DNA of 64,000 bases, taken from NCBI RefSeq assembly GCF_030690345.1, contig NZ_JAUYGV010000008.1, positions 126,433-190,432 of the forward strand. The letters are read 5' to 3'. The position numbers and the translations under genes are program-made. Every line of letters starts with the position of its first letter. The stretch's first letter is position 1. Below are positions 40,452-49,442 of this stretch, piece after piece. The DNA is from Rheinheimera sp. (GTDB lineage Bacteria; Pseudomonadota; Gammaproteobacteria; Enterobacterales; Alteromonadaceae). Below the pieces are notes generated by a model. The model was not told where the DNA came from, ran no database searches, and saw nothing but the letters and a program-made list of their open reading frames with translations.

Positions 40452-41087
40452 TCAAATGGAACAGTTCGCTACCCAGCGTGTGCTGCCATCAGTGTAGCCA
40501 AGCATGTGATCAGAAATGGTACTGAAAGAGGAAGTACTCTTCTGCGTATACCAAAATAAATAAAGACGTTCAACCAGCGCCTCAGCATCTGCCTGACCGC
40601 TATATCCCGGATACAGGCCAAAAAAAGCATTCAGATACACAGCAGCCAGATGAAAATAAATATTACTATCACCATAACCGTTGCTGGCCAACCCGGAACG
40701 CACAGAGTGAGACGCTGCCTCTAATTCTGCCGGCAAAATCAATGGCATATCCATTGCCAACTCGACTGCATCAACATAGCATTTAAGGTATTTCTGATAA
40801 ATTTGCGGTTTCTTTTTGTAGATAACTTTCTTACGACTTAAATCGGTAAAAATAGAGTGGCAATTGCTCTTGTAATTTAACCAGCCGCCGGGCGAGCGAC
40901 CATTCCAAAGTTTAGGAATAGTGCAATCGTGCCTGTCGGTGTTTTGAGACAAATTGCCCGACAAAGCTCCTGATACCGAACATGCACCCCACACCGATTT
41001 TGCCGGCAGACTGGCAATAACAGCTCCAACCGCCGTTTTTTGTAAAAACCGCCGTCTGGAGACATCCTTATTTTGCTTAATTTCCAT
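40452..41087 (-). CDS. Tat-exported protein of unknown function, first gene of the kinase operon
   Basis: A 211-residue protein with a twin-arginine signal (SRRRFLQKTAVGAVIASLPA, then a cut near AKSVWGA), so it is predicted to be exported folded. The mature part is cysteine-containing (ACSVSG, DCTIPK, NCHSIF, KCYVDA and a final NCSI) and tyrosine-rich, and does not match a family I know. It has a good ribosome site (AGGAAAG) and starts the operon. Position makes it the likely client of the PqqD-like protein, kinase and nucleotidyltransferase. AT-rich sequence upstream (41088-41238) should hold the promoter. Confidence 0.65.
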   Translation of the reverse strand: MEIKQNKDVSRRRFLQKTAVGAVIASLPAKSVWGACSVSGALSGNLSQNTDRHDCTIPKLWNGRSPGGWLNYKSNCHSIFTDLSRKKVIYKKKPQIYQKYLKCYVDAVELAMDMPLILPAELEAASHSVRSGLASNGYGDSNIYFHLAAVYLNAFFGLYPGYSGQADAEALVERLYLFWYTQKSTSSFSTISDHMLGYTDGSTRWVANCSI

Positions 41088-41238
41088 ATTTTGCTTTCCT
41101 GTTATCAGGCTGCATAGCTAATAAAACCTACTACGAAAGCCATGCAAGATCAAATCCAACACTACAACACTATGTTTTTAAAATAATATAAAAAAGTACC
41201 GCTTACATCACCAGCAAAACTGTAAAACAAACTGACGC

Positions 41239-42039
41239 TTATCGATTACACTTTGGTAACGCAGAAGCTGTCTTACGTTCATTATAAGTTTTCATTGCCG
41301 CCGGCATTTTTTCGCGTAAATCTTTGATCCGTGTTTCCGGCAACGGGTGCGTTGACATAAATTCCGGCGTTCCTCCGCCACCAGCGGCTGCCATATTTTG
41401 CCATAAGTTCACCGCCTGGCGCGGTTCAAAACCGGCTTTAGCCATTAAGTCCAGACCAATAATATCAGACTCAGACTCATGCGCACGGCTAAACGGTAAG
41501 GCAACACCCAGTTGTGCGCCCAAACCGAAAGCCGTCATCAGTTCTTTTTGATACTGTACACCATAGGCTTTCATGCCGGCATCACCCAGAGACAACACCG
41601 TTTGTAATGCCTGGTTAGTTGATAAACGCTCGTTGCTGTGACCGGCAATAACGTGGCCTATTTCATGGCCAACTACCGCAGCCAGTTGGTCCTGGTTTTC
41701 AGCTACTTTTAGCAAGCCGGTGTATACACCTATTTTACCACCCGGTAAGGCGAAGGCATTGACCTGGTCGGAATCAAATACCACAATTTCCCAGCTTTGT
41801 GCCCGCATACTGTCCGGTGTTACCGCCAGCAAACTGTTGGCCACGCACTTAACATAGTTGTTAGTTTTAACGTCTTTAGCGATCGGCGTTTCGGCTTTCA
41901 TGCTTTCAAACGTTTGCGCCCCCATTTTACTCAGCTCTGTATCATTAAACAGCATGATCTGACGCCGTCCGGTAGGTGATTGCGCGCAAGCAACGATCAG
42001 CAAAGTGCAAGTAGCGCCAAGCAATAACTTCTTCAACAT
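41239..42039 (-). CDS. M48-family metalloprotease lipoprotein
   Basis: 266 residues from the ATG at 42039 (AGGA upstream), giving a signal peptide with lipobox LLIVAC; the longer in-frame start adds a non-homologous 32-residue leader. The zinc site HEIGHVIAGH is intact, with the third ligand likely in ESDIIGLDLMAKAGF. It resembles small periplasmic M48 peptidases such as LoiP/YggG, which work in outer-membrane quality control (family knowledge). Monocistronic between the kinase operon and dnaJ. Confidence 0.85.
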   Translation of the reverse strand: MLKKLLLGATCTLLIVACAQSPTGRRQIMLFNDTELSKMGAQTFESMKAETPIAKDVKTNNYVKCVANSLLAVTPDSMRAQSWEIVVFDSDQVNAFALPGGKIGVYTGLLKVAENQDQLAAVVGHEIGHVIAGHSNERLSTNQALQTVLSLGDAGMKAYGVQYQKELMTAFGLGAQLGVALPFSRAHESESDIIGLDLMAKAGFEPRQAVNLWQNMAAAGGGGTPEFMSTHPLPETRIKDLREKMPAAMKTYNERKTASALPKCNR

Positions 42040-42107
42040 CAATATATCCTTATCCATTGCAGTAGCAGGGAAAATATCATCAGCTTTTATTGTATCTGCT
42101 GAAAAAC

Positions 42108-42132
42108 AAAAAACCACCCGCAGGTGGTTTTT
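42108..42132 (-). terminator. Rho-independent terminator after dnaJ
   Basis: AAAAACCACC and GGTGGTTTTT arms (42109-42118, 42123-42132) around CGCA, 10 bases past the dnaJ stop. Confidence 0.88.
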
Positions 42133-42141
42133 CATTAGTGT

Positions 42142-43275
42142 TTAACTGGTTAAATCATCAAAGAACTTCTTCACACCATCAAAAAAGCCTTTTGATTTCG
42201 GCCGGTGTTTGGCCTCGCCGTCTCCTGCCATACTGTCATCCAGCTGGCGCAGTAAATCTTTTTGCTTGTCGCTTAAGTTCACCGGCGTTTCGATCACCAC
42301 TTTACATACCAGATCACCTACGCCGCCGCCACGTACCGATTGCACACCTTTGCCACGCAGACGGAACATTTTTTCAGTTTGCGTTTCCGCCGGAATTTTC
42401 AGCTTAACGCGGCCATCCAGCGTGGGGACATCAATTTCGCCACCCAAGGCAGCAGTAGTGAAACTCAGTGGTACATCGCAGTACAGATTATTGCCATCGC
42501 GGACGAAAATCGGGTGTTCTTTAACATGCACCTGCACGTACAGATCACCTGCCGGTGCGCCATGCATACCCGCTTCACCTTCGCCGGTTAAACGAATGCG
42601 ATCGCCGGTATCTACTCCGGCCGGAATTTTCACCGACAGGGTTTTGGTTTTCTCTACGCGGCCTTCGCCGTGGCACTTGCTGCACGGATCGGGAATGATC
42701 TTACCGCGGCCATTACAGGTTGGACAGGTTTGCTGCACAGCAAAAAAGCCCTGCCGCATGGTAACCTGGCCAGCACCATGACAAGTGGGGCAGCTTTTGG
42801 CTGAAGTGCCTTTTTTCGCACCTGAGCCATCGCAGCTATCGCAACCCACCATCGTCGGAACTTTAATATCGACCGATTTACCGCGTACTGCCTCTTCAAG
42901 GCTTAATTCCAGGTTGTAGCGTAAATCTGAACCGCGCTGCGCCCGTGACTGACCACGACGACCACCGCCACCGAAGATATCACCGAATACATCGCCGAAA
43001 ATATCACCAAAATCAGCACCGCCGGCGCCACCGGCACCGCCACGGTTAGGATCTACCCCGGCATGGCCATAACGGTCGTAGGCGGCGCGTTTTTGTTCAT
43101 CCGACAACACCTCATAGGCTTCCTGGACTTCTTTAAACTTCTCTTCCATGGCCTTATCACCCTGAGTACGGTCGGGGTGAAATTTCATGGCGAGGCGTTT
43201 ATAAGCCTTTTTGATGTCTTTATCGTCGGCGCCTTTAGCGACACCTAATACTTCATAATAGTCACGCTTGGACAT
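42142..43275 (-). CDS. dnaJ: Chaperone DnaJ
   Basis: A 377-residue protein: J domain with the HPD motif (FHPDRT), a Gly/Phe-rich linker ([17 protein letters not shown]), four zinc-binding CxxCxGxG repeats ([32 protein letters not shown]) and a C-terminal substrate domain. It stimulates DnaK and delivers clients. It follows dnaK on the same strand with 69 bp between, containing a hairpin. Confidence 0.98.
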   Translation of the reverse strand: MSKRDYYEVLGVAKGADDKDIKKAYKRLAMKFHPDRTQGDKAMEEKFKEVQEAYEVLSDEQKRAAYDRYGHAGVDPNRGGAGGAGGADFGDIFGDVFGDIFGGGGRRGQSRAQRGSDLRYNLELSLEEAVRGKSVDIKVPTMVGCDSCDGSGAKKGTSAKSCPTCHGAGQVTMRQGFFAVQQTCPTCNGRGKIIPDPCSKCHGEGRVEKTKTLSVKIPAGVDTGDRIRLTGEGEAGMHGAPAGDLYVQVHVKEHPIFVRDGNNLYCDVPLSFTTAALGGEIDVPTLDGRVKLKIPAETQTEKMFRLRGKGVQSVRGGGVGDLVCKVVIETPVNLSDKQKDLLRQLDDSMAGDGEAKHRPKSKGFFDGVKKFFDDLTS

Positions 43276-43304
43276 AGTTCCCGCTCAGTAAATGTCTTAA
43301 TGCC

Positions 43305-43327
43305 AAAAGGCTGGCACCAGGCCAGCC
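43305..43327 (-). terminator. Hairpin between dnaK and dnaJ, likely attenuator
   Basis: GGCTGGC (43309-43315) pairs with GCCAGCC (43321-43327); on the minus strand TTTTGG follows. A partial terminator here would lower DnaJ relative to DnaK. Confidence 0.5.
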
Positions 43328-43344
43328 CTTATACTTCAGCCAGA

Positions 43345-45255
43345 TTACTTCTTATCGTCTTTGACTTCTTCGAACTCAGCATCAACCACATCGTCGTTGC
43401 TGTCAGCTTGCTGGCCGGCATCGCCGCCACCTTGCTGCGCTTTAGCCTGAGCTGCTTCCATCAACTTCTGCGACGCCTGGATCAGAGCTTGTGACTTCTC
43501 GTCAATCGCTGCCTTGTCACTGCCTTTTAACACAGCTTCCAGCTCTTTGATGGCTGTCTCAATGGCTTCTTTGTCATTAGCCGCTAAGCTGTCGCCCACT
43601 TCTTCCAGTTGTTTGCGCGTGGCATGTACCATCGCATCCGCCTGGTTACGGGTTTGTACCAGCTCTTCAAACTTTTTATCGTCCTCAGCGTGCGCTTCAG
43701 CATCACGTACCATGGCCTGAATTTCTTCATCGGTTAAACCCGAGTTGGCCTTGATGGTGATCTTCTGCTCTTTGCCGGTGTCTTTATCTTTAGCCGACAC
43801 ATGCAGAATACCATCAGCATCTAAATCGAATACTACTTCAATTTGTGGCTCGCCACGACGACCGCCGCGAATGCCTTCCAGGTTAAACTGGCCCAGTGAC
43901 TTGTTGTCAGACGCACGCTTACGCTCGCCCTGCAGCACGTGAATAGTTACCGCAGACTGGTTATCTTCAGCGGTAGAGAACACCTGCGATTTCTTAGTTG
44001 GGATCGTGGTGTTTTTCTCAATCAGCGCCGTCATCACGCTGCCCATGGTTTCAATACCCAGTGACAGAGGCGTAACATCAAGCAACAATACGTCTTTAAC
44101 ATCACCTGACAGTACCGCGCCCTGAATAGCGGCACCCACTGCTACTGCTTCATCCGGGTTTACGTCTTTACGTGGCTCTTTGCCAAAGAAAGCTGTTACC
44201 GCTTCCTGAACTTTTGGCATCCGCGTTTGACCGCCCACCAGGATAATGTCGTTAATTTCACCGACGCTTAAATCAGCATCTTTCAGCGCTTGTTTCAGCG
44301 GCTCAATAGTGCGCTGAATTAAGTCTTCTACCAGTGATTCCAGCTTGGCACGGGTTACCTTGATGTTCAGGTGTTTCGGGCCTGAGGCATCAGCAGTAAT
44401 GTACGGCAGGTTCACTTCAGTTTGTGATGCTGACGACAGCTCAATCTTGGCTTTTTCAGCAGACTCTTTTAAGCGCTGCATCGCCAATGGGTCGTTACGC
44501 AGGTCAATGCCCTGCTCTTTTTTGAATTCTTCAACTAAGTAGTTGATTAAACGGTTATCGAAGTCTTCACCACCTAAGTGGGTATCACCGTTAGTGGCCA
44601 ATACTTCAAAAGTTTGCTCGCCGTCAACATCGTCAATCTCAATGATAGAGATATCAAAAGTACCACCACCTAAGTCATATACCGCAACCTTGGTGTCGCC
44701 TTTCTTTTTATCCATACCATAGGCCAGCGCTGCTGCAGTTGGCTCATTGATAATGCGTTTTACGTCTAAGCCTGCGATACGGCCGGCATCTTTGGTTGCC
44801 TGACGCTGTGCATCGTTAAAGTAAGCTGGTACCGTAATTACCGCAGCCGTTACCGCTTCACCTAAGAAATCCTCAGCGGTTTTCTTCATTTTTTTCAGCA
44901 CTTCGGCTGAAATTTGCGGTGCGGCTAATTTTTTGCCTTTAACTTCAACCCAGGCATCGCCATTATCTGCTTTTACGATAGCGTAAGGCATAATTTTGAT
45001 GTCGCGTTGTACTTCTTCGTCTTCAAAGCGACGGCCGATTAAACGCTTAATAGCGAATAAGGTGTTTTTCGGGTTAGTAACTGCCTGACGTTTTGCCGGC
45101 TGGCCCACTAATACTTCGCCGTCTTCAGCGTAAGCAATAATAGAAGGCGTAGTACGGGTACCTTCAGCGTTTTCTAATACGCGAGGTTTATCGCCGTCTA
45201 ATACTGCTACACAAGAGTTGGTTGTACCCAAGTCAATACCGATAATTCTGCCCAT
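43345..45255 (-). CDS. dnaK: Chaperone DnaK (Hsp70)
   Basis: 636 residues from the ATG at 45255 ([15 protein letters not shown]), with GGAG upstream; in-frame codons before it are not conserved. The nucleotide domain shows [17 protein letters not shown] and the [11 protein letters not shown] region; the substrate domain and the helical lid end in [10 protein letters not shown] with the usual acidic tail. It is the central Hsp70 of protein folding and of heat-shock regulation. A heat-shock (sigma-32) promoter is visible upstream at 45308-45334. Confidence 0.98.
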   Translation of the reverse strand: MGRIIGIDLGTTNSCVAVLDGDKPRVLENAEGTRTTPSIIAYAEDGEVLVGQPAKRQAVTNPKNTLFAIKRLIGRRFEDEEVQRDIKIMPYAIVKADNGDAWVEVKGKKLAAPQISAEVLKKMKKTAEDFLGEAVTAAVITVPAYFNDAQRQATKDAGRIAGLDVKRIINEPTAAALAYGMDKKKGDTKVAVYDLGGGTFDISIIEIDDVDGEQTFEVLATNGDTHLGGEDFDNRLINYLVEEFKKEQGIDLRNDPLAMQRLKESAEKAKIELSSASQTEVNLPYITADASGPKHLNIKVTRAKLESLVEDLIQRTIEPLKQALKDADLSVGEINDIILVGGQTRMPKVQEAVTAFFGKEPRKDVNPDEAVAVGAAIQGAVLSGDVKDVLLLDVTPLSLGIETMGSVMTALIEKNTTIPTKKSQVFSTAEDNQSAVTIHVLQGERKRASDNKSLGQFNLEGIRGGRRGEPQIEVVFDLDADGILHVSAKDKDTGKEQKITIKANSGLTDEEIQAMVRDAEAHAEDDKKFEELVQTRNQADAMVHATRKQLEEVGDSLAANDKEAIETAIKELEAVLKGSDKAAIDEKSQALIQASQKLMEAAQAKAQQGGGDAGQQADSNDDVVDAEFEEVKDDKK

Positions 45256-45307
45256 AACTACACTCCACTTAATATTCTGAACAATCACAAATTGCGTTGA
45301 GCGATTA

Positions 45308-45334
45308 ATGGGGATTAGCCCTGATCCATTCAAG
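45308..45334 (-). promoter_or_regulatory. Sigma-32 heat-shock promoter of dnaK
   Basis: On the minus strand CTTGAA (45329-45334) and CCCCAT (45308-45313) are spaced by 15 bp, close to the sigma-32 consensus, ~52 bases before the dnaK ATG. Confidence 0.75.
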
Positions 45335-45415
45335 GTTATTAGAGCAAAAATTTTGCCATCCGGGCATTTAATCCGGTTTTAGCGCCGGTTTAACGCTGTT
45401 ATCTGCCGATAACGG

Positions 45416-45445
45416 TTAACTTATACAGCTTTACCTGCCTATAAT
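45416..45445 (+). promoter_or_regulatory. Sigma-70 promoter of luxS
   Basis: A perfect TATAAT (45440-45445) with a weaker TTAACT (45416-45421) 18 bp upstream, followed by a 37-base leader and a GAGGG ribosome site 7 bases before the luxS ATG. Confidence 0.6.
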
Positions 45446-45482
45446 AGCCGCCATCTGTAGCATTCATTTTGAGGGTGTTGTT

Positions 45483-45992
45483 ATGCCATTACTCGACAGT
45501 TTCACCGTAGACCATACCATTATGAAAGCCCCCGCCGTGCGCGTGGCGAAGAAAATGAACACGCCTAAAGGCGATGCCATCACGGTATTTGATTTGCGTT
45601 TTTGCGTGCCGAATGAAGAAATCCTGTCGGAAAAAGGTATTCATACGCTGGAGCATTTATTTGCCGGTTTTATGCGCGACCATTTAAATGGCAACGATGT
45701 AGAAATTATCGACATTTCGCCCATGGGTTGTCGCACCGGCTTTTATATGAGCTTAATTGGCACCCCGGACGAGCAACGTGTCGCCAAAGCCTGGCAAGCG
45801 GCGATGGACGATGTGCTGCATGTTGCCAGCCAGAGCGATATTCCTGAGCTGAATATTTACCAGTGCGGCACCGCGCAAATGCACTCGCTGGAAGAAGCTA
45901 AGCAGATTGCCAAGAATATTCTTGACCGTGGTGTCGGTGTTAACCTTAATGACGAGCTGGCATTACCGGCTGAGATTTTAAATAAGCTGTAA
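45483..45992 (+). CDS. luxS: S-ribosylhomocysteine lyase LuxS
   Basis: A 169-residue protein with the metal site HTLEH (H54, E57, H58), the catalytic region MGCRTGFY with Cys83, and the third metal ligand in YQCGT near residue 128. It cleaves S-ribosylhomocysteine to homocysteine and DPD, the autoinducer-2 precursor, in the activated methyl cycle. It is a single gene divergent from dnaK. A hairpin GTTGGC/GCCAAC (46023-46042) lies ~30 bases after the stop, without a T-tract, and is followed by a 64-bp repeat. Confidence 0.97.
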   Translation: MPLLDSFTVDHTIMKAPAVRVAKKMNTPKGDAITVFDLRFCVPNEEILSEKGIHTLEHLFAGFMRDHLNGNDVEIIDISPMGCRTGFYMSLIGTPDEQRVAKAWQAAMDDVLHVASQSDIPELNIYQCGTAQMHSLEEAKQIAKNILDRGVGVNLNDELALPAEILNKL

Positions 45993-46050
45993 TACTTAGC
46001 GGCGTCAGTTCAGAACATGTGTGTTGGCTTCAATTGCCAACAACACGAAA

Positions 46051-46114
46051 AGACGCCGTAAATACCTCCCTGTAGGCTCCTCTGTGGCATCCCTGCCACA
46101 GACGCTTTTCTTAG
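46051..46114. repeat. 64-bp intergenic hairpin repeat, copy 1
   Basis: Starts AGACGCCGTAAATACCTCCC and ends GACGCTTTTCTTAG. The internal 9-bp stem TCTGTGGCA/TGCCACAGA has a TCCC loop. Same length and flanks as copies at 55555 and 55675. It lies between luxS and the lactate dehydrogenase-like gene. Confidence 0.85.
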
Positions 46115-46163
46115 TTGTCGCCAATCTCGCTAGCCAGTTTCGTTGCAGTGACGCTGCAAAAGC

Positions 46164-48914
46164 TTATGAGCACTTATCCAGCAAATACACCAGGTGCTGA
46201 TACTCAATACCGCTGTGGCGCGATAAACCAATTTCACAAGTCCGGCTGGTTGACACCCCCTGCGAGCAGCCACTTACCTGCTGCTGTAGACCAGACAGCG
46301 CCGAGGCATTCAACTGTGGTAATACAAAACCTTTATCCCCGGCAAAGCCGCAGCAGCTGATGCCTTCCGGTATCACGACGTTATTACTGCAGGCAGAGAG
46401 CAGCCGCTGAAGTTTACCGGCCTGACCCAGTTGGCTGGCGCTGCAGGTAATATGCAGTGCTACCGGCTCGCTAAGCGGCGTGATATTCAACTTCGGCAAC
46501 ACCTTGTCATGTAAAAAGTCGACACTGTCATAGATCCTCAGCCGCGGGTCTAATTTGCTGCGCAAGGTTAAACTGCAGGGGCTGGTATCAGAAAACACCG
46601 CAATGTCGCCGTTATTGCTAACCTTAAGCAGCCACTGCTCCAGCTCGCGTTGTTTCAGCTCTGCCGCAGCAAACTGGCCCTTGGATTGAAACGGCATACC
46701 GCAGCACTGGTTAGCCAGGCCGTCAGGCATTATTAACTGATAACCTGCTTTTTGCAGTAAGCTGGCGCTTACCTGCTGCAAACTGCGTTTATCTTTACTG
46801 CCAGCCTGTGGCGCCATTACCCGGCCTGAGCAACTGGCTAAATAGATAACAGGTTTCAGCCGGGTATCTGCATGGGCTATTGGCAGCACATTGTTATAGT
46901 TTGCAGTTGGCATAGCGCTATGCCACAAAGCTCGCAGCGGCAGCAATTTAGCAAATATGCTGCCTATAGCCAGGCCAGCACGGGCCATAGCTGATACCGC
47001 CGTAAAATGCCTGGCAATAACAGCCGCCAGCCCCTGCCAGGGCCGGTTATGCTCTGCCCGCAGTTGCCGGGTCAGGTCGCCGGTATTAATACCCACCGGA
47101 CAGGCGGTACTGCACATACCGCAGGCAGCACAGCTATCATTACCCTGATACTGATACGATTGCTGCAATGCCGCCAGCCGCTCAGGTTCATCGCCGCTGC
47201 GGCGTAAGCGCGATATCTCACGCTGGGTAACAATGCGCTGGCGTGGTGTTAGCGTTAATTTGCGCGACGGGCACACCGGCTCACAAAAGCCGCATTCAAT
47301 GCATTTATCAACCAAAGGGTTCGTCGCCGGCAACGGCTTTAAGTTTTGCAGATGCAACTGCGGATTGTGGCTTAGCACTACCTCAGGGTTAAGAATGTGG
47401 TTAGGGTCGAGCAGCTTTTTAATTTGCCACATCAGCTGATAGGCTTGGTTGCCCCACTCCAGCTCAACAAAGGGTGCCATATTGCGGCCGGTGCCATGTT
47501 CAGCTTTTAATGAGCCGCCAAATTCTACCGCCACCAATTGCGCCACTTCCTGCATAAAGGCATCGTAACGGGCTACCTGGGTAGCATCATCGAAGCCCTG
47601 GGTAAAGACAAAATGCAGATTACCTTCCAGCGCATGGCCAAAAATAATCGCCTCAGTGTAATAATACTTATCAAACAGCTGCTGCAGCCGTGATACCCCT
47701 TGTGCCAATTGCGCAACCGGAAAGGTAACATCTTCAATAATCACCGTAGTGCCGGTTTTACGTACCGCACCTACTGCCGGAAAAGTGCCTTTGCGAATAG
47801 CCCACAGCTGGTTATATACCGCCGGGTCGGTACTGAATTCCACTTGCTGCTCCAGCTCAAACGCGGTCAGACTGGCCGGGATCTGCACCAGCTGCTGTTG
47901 CAACAAACTACCGCTGGCAGCCGTGGTTTCAATTAATAAGGCACAAGCATTATCAGACAAGTTTTTTACCCAAGCCGGCATACCCGGTTTATGCGCTACC
48001 GAGCGCAGGCTGCGCCGGTCGAGCAGCTCTACCGCCGATACCGGCTGCTGCTTTAATACTGTTACCGCACGACAGCAGCTTTCCACCGACGGAAACACCA
48101 ACAAGCTACTGGCACGGTGCGGATAATCCGGCACGGTGTTGTAGGTCACGGCACTGATAAACCCCAGACAGCCTTCAGAGCCGACCATTAAATGAGTAAG
48201 GATATCAATTGGATCGGTAAATTCAGTTAAGGCATTCAGTGAAAAACCGGTGGTGTTTTTTAAACGGTATTTGTGGCGGATTTTGTTGCTAAGCTCGTTG
48301 TTGGCCCGAGTTTGTGCCCCCAGTTCAGCAAGTTCAGCCAGTAATTCACTGTGGCTGTGGCGAAACGCCGCTACACTTTGCGCATCTTCAGTATCCAGCA
48401 CAGTGCCGTCGAATAACACCAGCCGCATTGCTGAGAGCGTATTAAAGCTGTTATGCGCCGTGCCGCAGCACATGCCGCTGGCGTTATTGGCCACGATACC
48501 GCCGATTTTGCAGCTGTTAATCGATGCCGGATCGGGGCCGATTTTGCGCTGAAATTTTGTCAGTACACTGTTGGCCGCCGCACCAATTACGCCCGGTTGC
48601 AGGCGTATTTGCTCACCTAAACCGCGCACTTCACGCTGCTGCCAGTTTTCGCCCAGCACCAGCAGCACCGAATCGGTTACTGCCTGGCCGGATAAACTGG
48701 TGCCGGCCGCACGGAAGGTTAGCGCAACCTTAAATTCATTCGCCAGTTTTAACAACGCCACCACTTCAGTTTCGCTTTCAACGCGCAAGACCAACTTGGG
48801 CAGCAAGCGATAAAAGCTGGCGTCAGTGCCATACGCCAGCGTAGCAACAGGGTCGTCAAAATAACGTTCAGCCGGAATAAGCTGTTTAACGGCCTGAATA
48901 AACTGCGCGTGCAT
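46164..48914 (-). CDS. FAD- and Fe-S-binding D-lactate dehydrogenase-like oxidoreductase
   Basis: A 916-residue fused enzyme. N-terminal FAD-binding PCMH domain (FRAAGTSLSGQAVTD; GPDPASINSCKIGGIVANNASGM), then the FAD-oxidase C-terminal domain. Two 4Fe-4S motifs follow, CIECGFCEPVCP (~residue 535) and CAACGMCSTACP (~600), and two cysteine-rich CCG domains (NQCCGMPFQSKG, ISCCGFAGDKG). This layout is that of quinone-linked D-lactate (Dld-II) or D-2-hydroxyacid dehydrogenases; the exact substrate cannot be read from sequence. It probably works at the inner membrane face, feeding electrons to the respiratory chain. No operon partner. Confidence 0.85.
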   Translation of the reverse strand: MHAQFIQAVKQLIPAERYFDDPVATLAYGTDASFYRLLPKLVLRVESETEVVALLKLANEFKVALTFRAAGTSLSGQAVTDSVLLVLGENWQQREVRGLGEQIRLQPGVIGAAANSVLTKFQRKIGPDPASINSCKIGGIVANNASGMCCGTAHNSFNTLSAMRLVLFDGTVLDTEDAQSVAAFRHSHSELLAELAELGAQTRANNELSNKIRHKYRLKNTTGFSLNALTEFTDPIDILTHLMVGSEGCLGFISAVTYNTVPDYPHRASSLLVFPSVESCCRAVTVLKQQPVSAVELLDRRSLRSVAHKPGMPAWVKNLSDNACALLIETTAASGSLLQQQLVQIPASLTAFELEQQVEFSTDPAVYNQLWAIRKGTFPAVGAVRKTGTTVIIEDVTFPVAQLAQGVSRLQQLFDKYYYTEAIIFGHALEGNLHFVFTQGFDDATQVARYDAFMQEVAQLVAVEFGGSLKAEHGTGRNMAPFVELEWGNQAYQLMWQIKKLLDPNHILNPEVVLSHNPQLHLQNLKPLPATNPLVDKCIECGFCEPVCPSRKLTLTPRQRIVTQREISRLRRSGDEPERLAALQQSYQYQGNDSCAACGMCSTACPVGINTGDLTRQLRAEHNRPWQGLAAVIARHFTAVSAMARAGLAIGSIFAKLLPLRALWHSAMPTANYNNVLPIAHADTRLKPVIYLASCSGRVMAPQAGSKDKRSLQQVSASLLQKAGYQLIMPDGLANQCCGMPFQSKGQFAAAELKQRELEQWLLKVSNNGDIAVFSDTSPCSLTLRSKLDPRLRIYDSVDFLHDKVLPKLNITPLSEPVALHITCSASQLGQAGKLQRLLSACSNNVVIPEGISCCGFAGDKGFVLPQLNASALSGLQQQVSGCSQGVSTSRTCEIGLSRHSGIEYQHLVYLLDKCS

Positions 48915-49058
48915 GCAAACCTCTGGCTGGAAACACTGACGGTAGATTAACCGATAATACGGTATTCTCTTAAAGCTTGCATAAATTTTTTGCCATAAAA
49001 ATCAATTTATGAATAATTTATTCACACGAATTAGCATGCAACAGGTATAAAGCGGGTT

Positions 49059-49439
49059 TTACCTGCCGCCACCGCGCCGGCACAGTTGCAGTGCTAAGCC
49101 CCAGGGATCGCGCAACATGGCCAGGTGCGAGCCGTCATTCAGGTGTACATCGGTAACATGGCTGGCACCGGCGGCGATTAGCCGGGCGCTGTCGGCGACC
49201 GGATCGGTTGATACCAGCGCCAGGTGCAATATCAGCGGGTCCATAGCGGCGTAATCGGGTACCTGATCGGCCGGGTTGCAGTAAATTTCTATCATCATGA
49301 CGCCGCTGTCGTCGGCAAGAAAATGCGTTTGCGCCGCATCATTTAATGCCCGTTTTAAGCTAAAGCCTAAATGCTGCCTGTACCAGCTGGCCATCTGCTG
49401 CGGTTGGGCGACATTAAAAGCGACGTGTTCGATACGCAT
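49059..49439 (-). CDS. VOC-family (glyoxalase-like) protein of the pectin locus
   Basis: A 126-residue vicinal-oxygen-chelate protein: MRIEHVAFNVAQPQQMASWYRQHLGFSLKR is the typical opening beta-alpha module, and the second module ends HLAMLRDPWGLALQL. A metal triad is plausible (H5, E51-type, and the H/E region). It starts 3 bp after the pectate lyase gene and is the last gene of the locus, so its substrate is likely a pectin-derived ketouronate, but this is inference. Not a classical glyoxalase I by length. Confidence 0.75.
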   Translation of the reverse strand: MRIEHVAFNVAQPQQMASWYRQHLGFSLKRALNDAAQTHFLADDSGVMMIEIYCNPADQVPDYAAMDPLILHLALVSTDPVADSARLIAAGASHVTDVHLNDGSHLAMLRDPWGLALQLCRRGGGR

Positions 49440-49442
49440 AAC

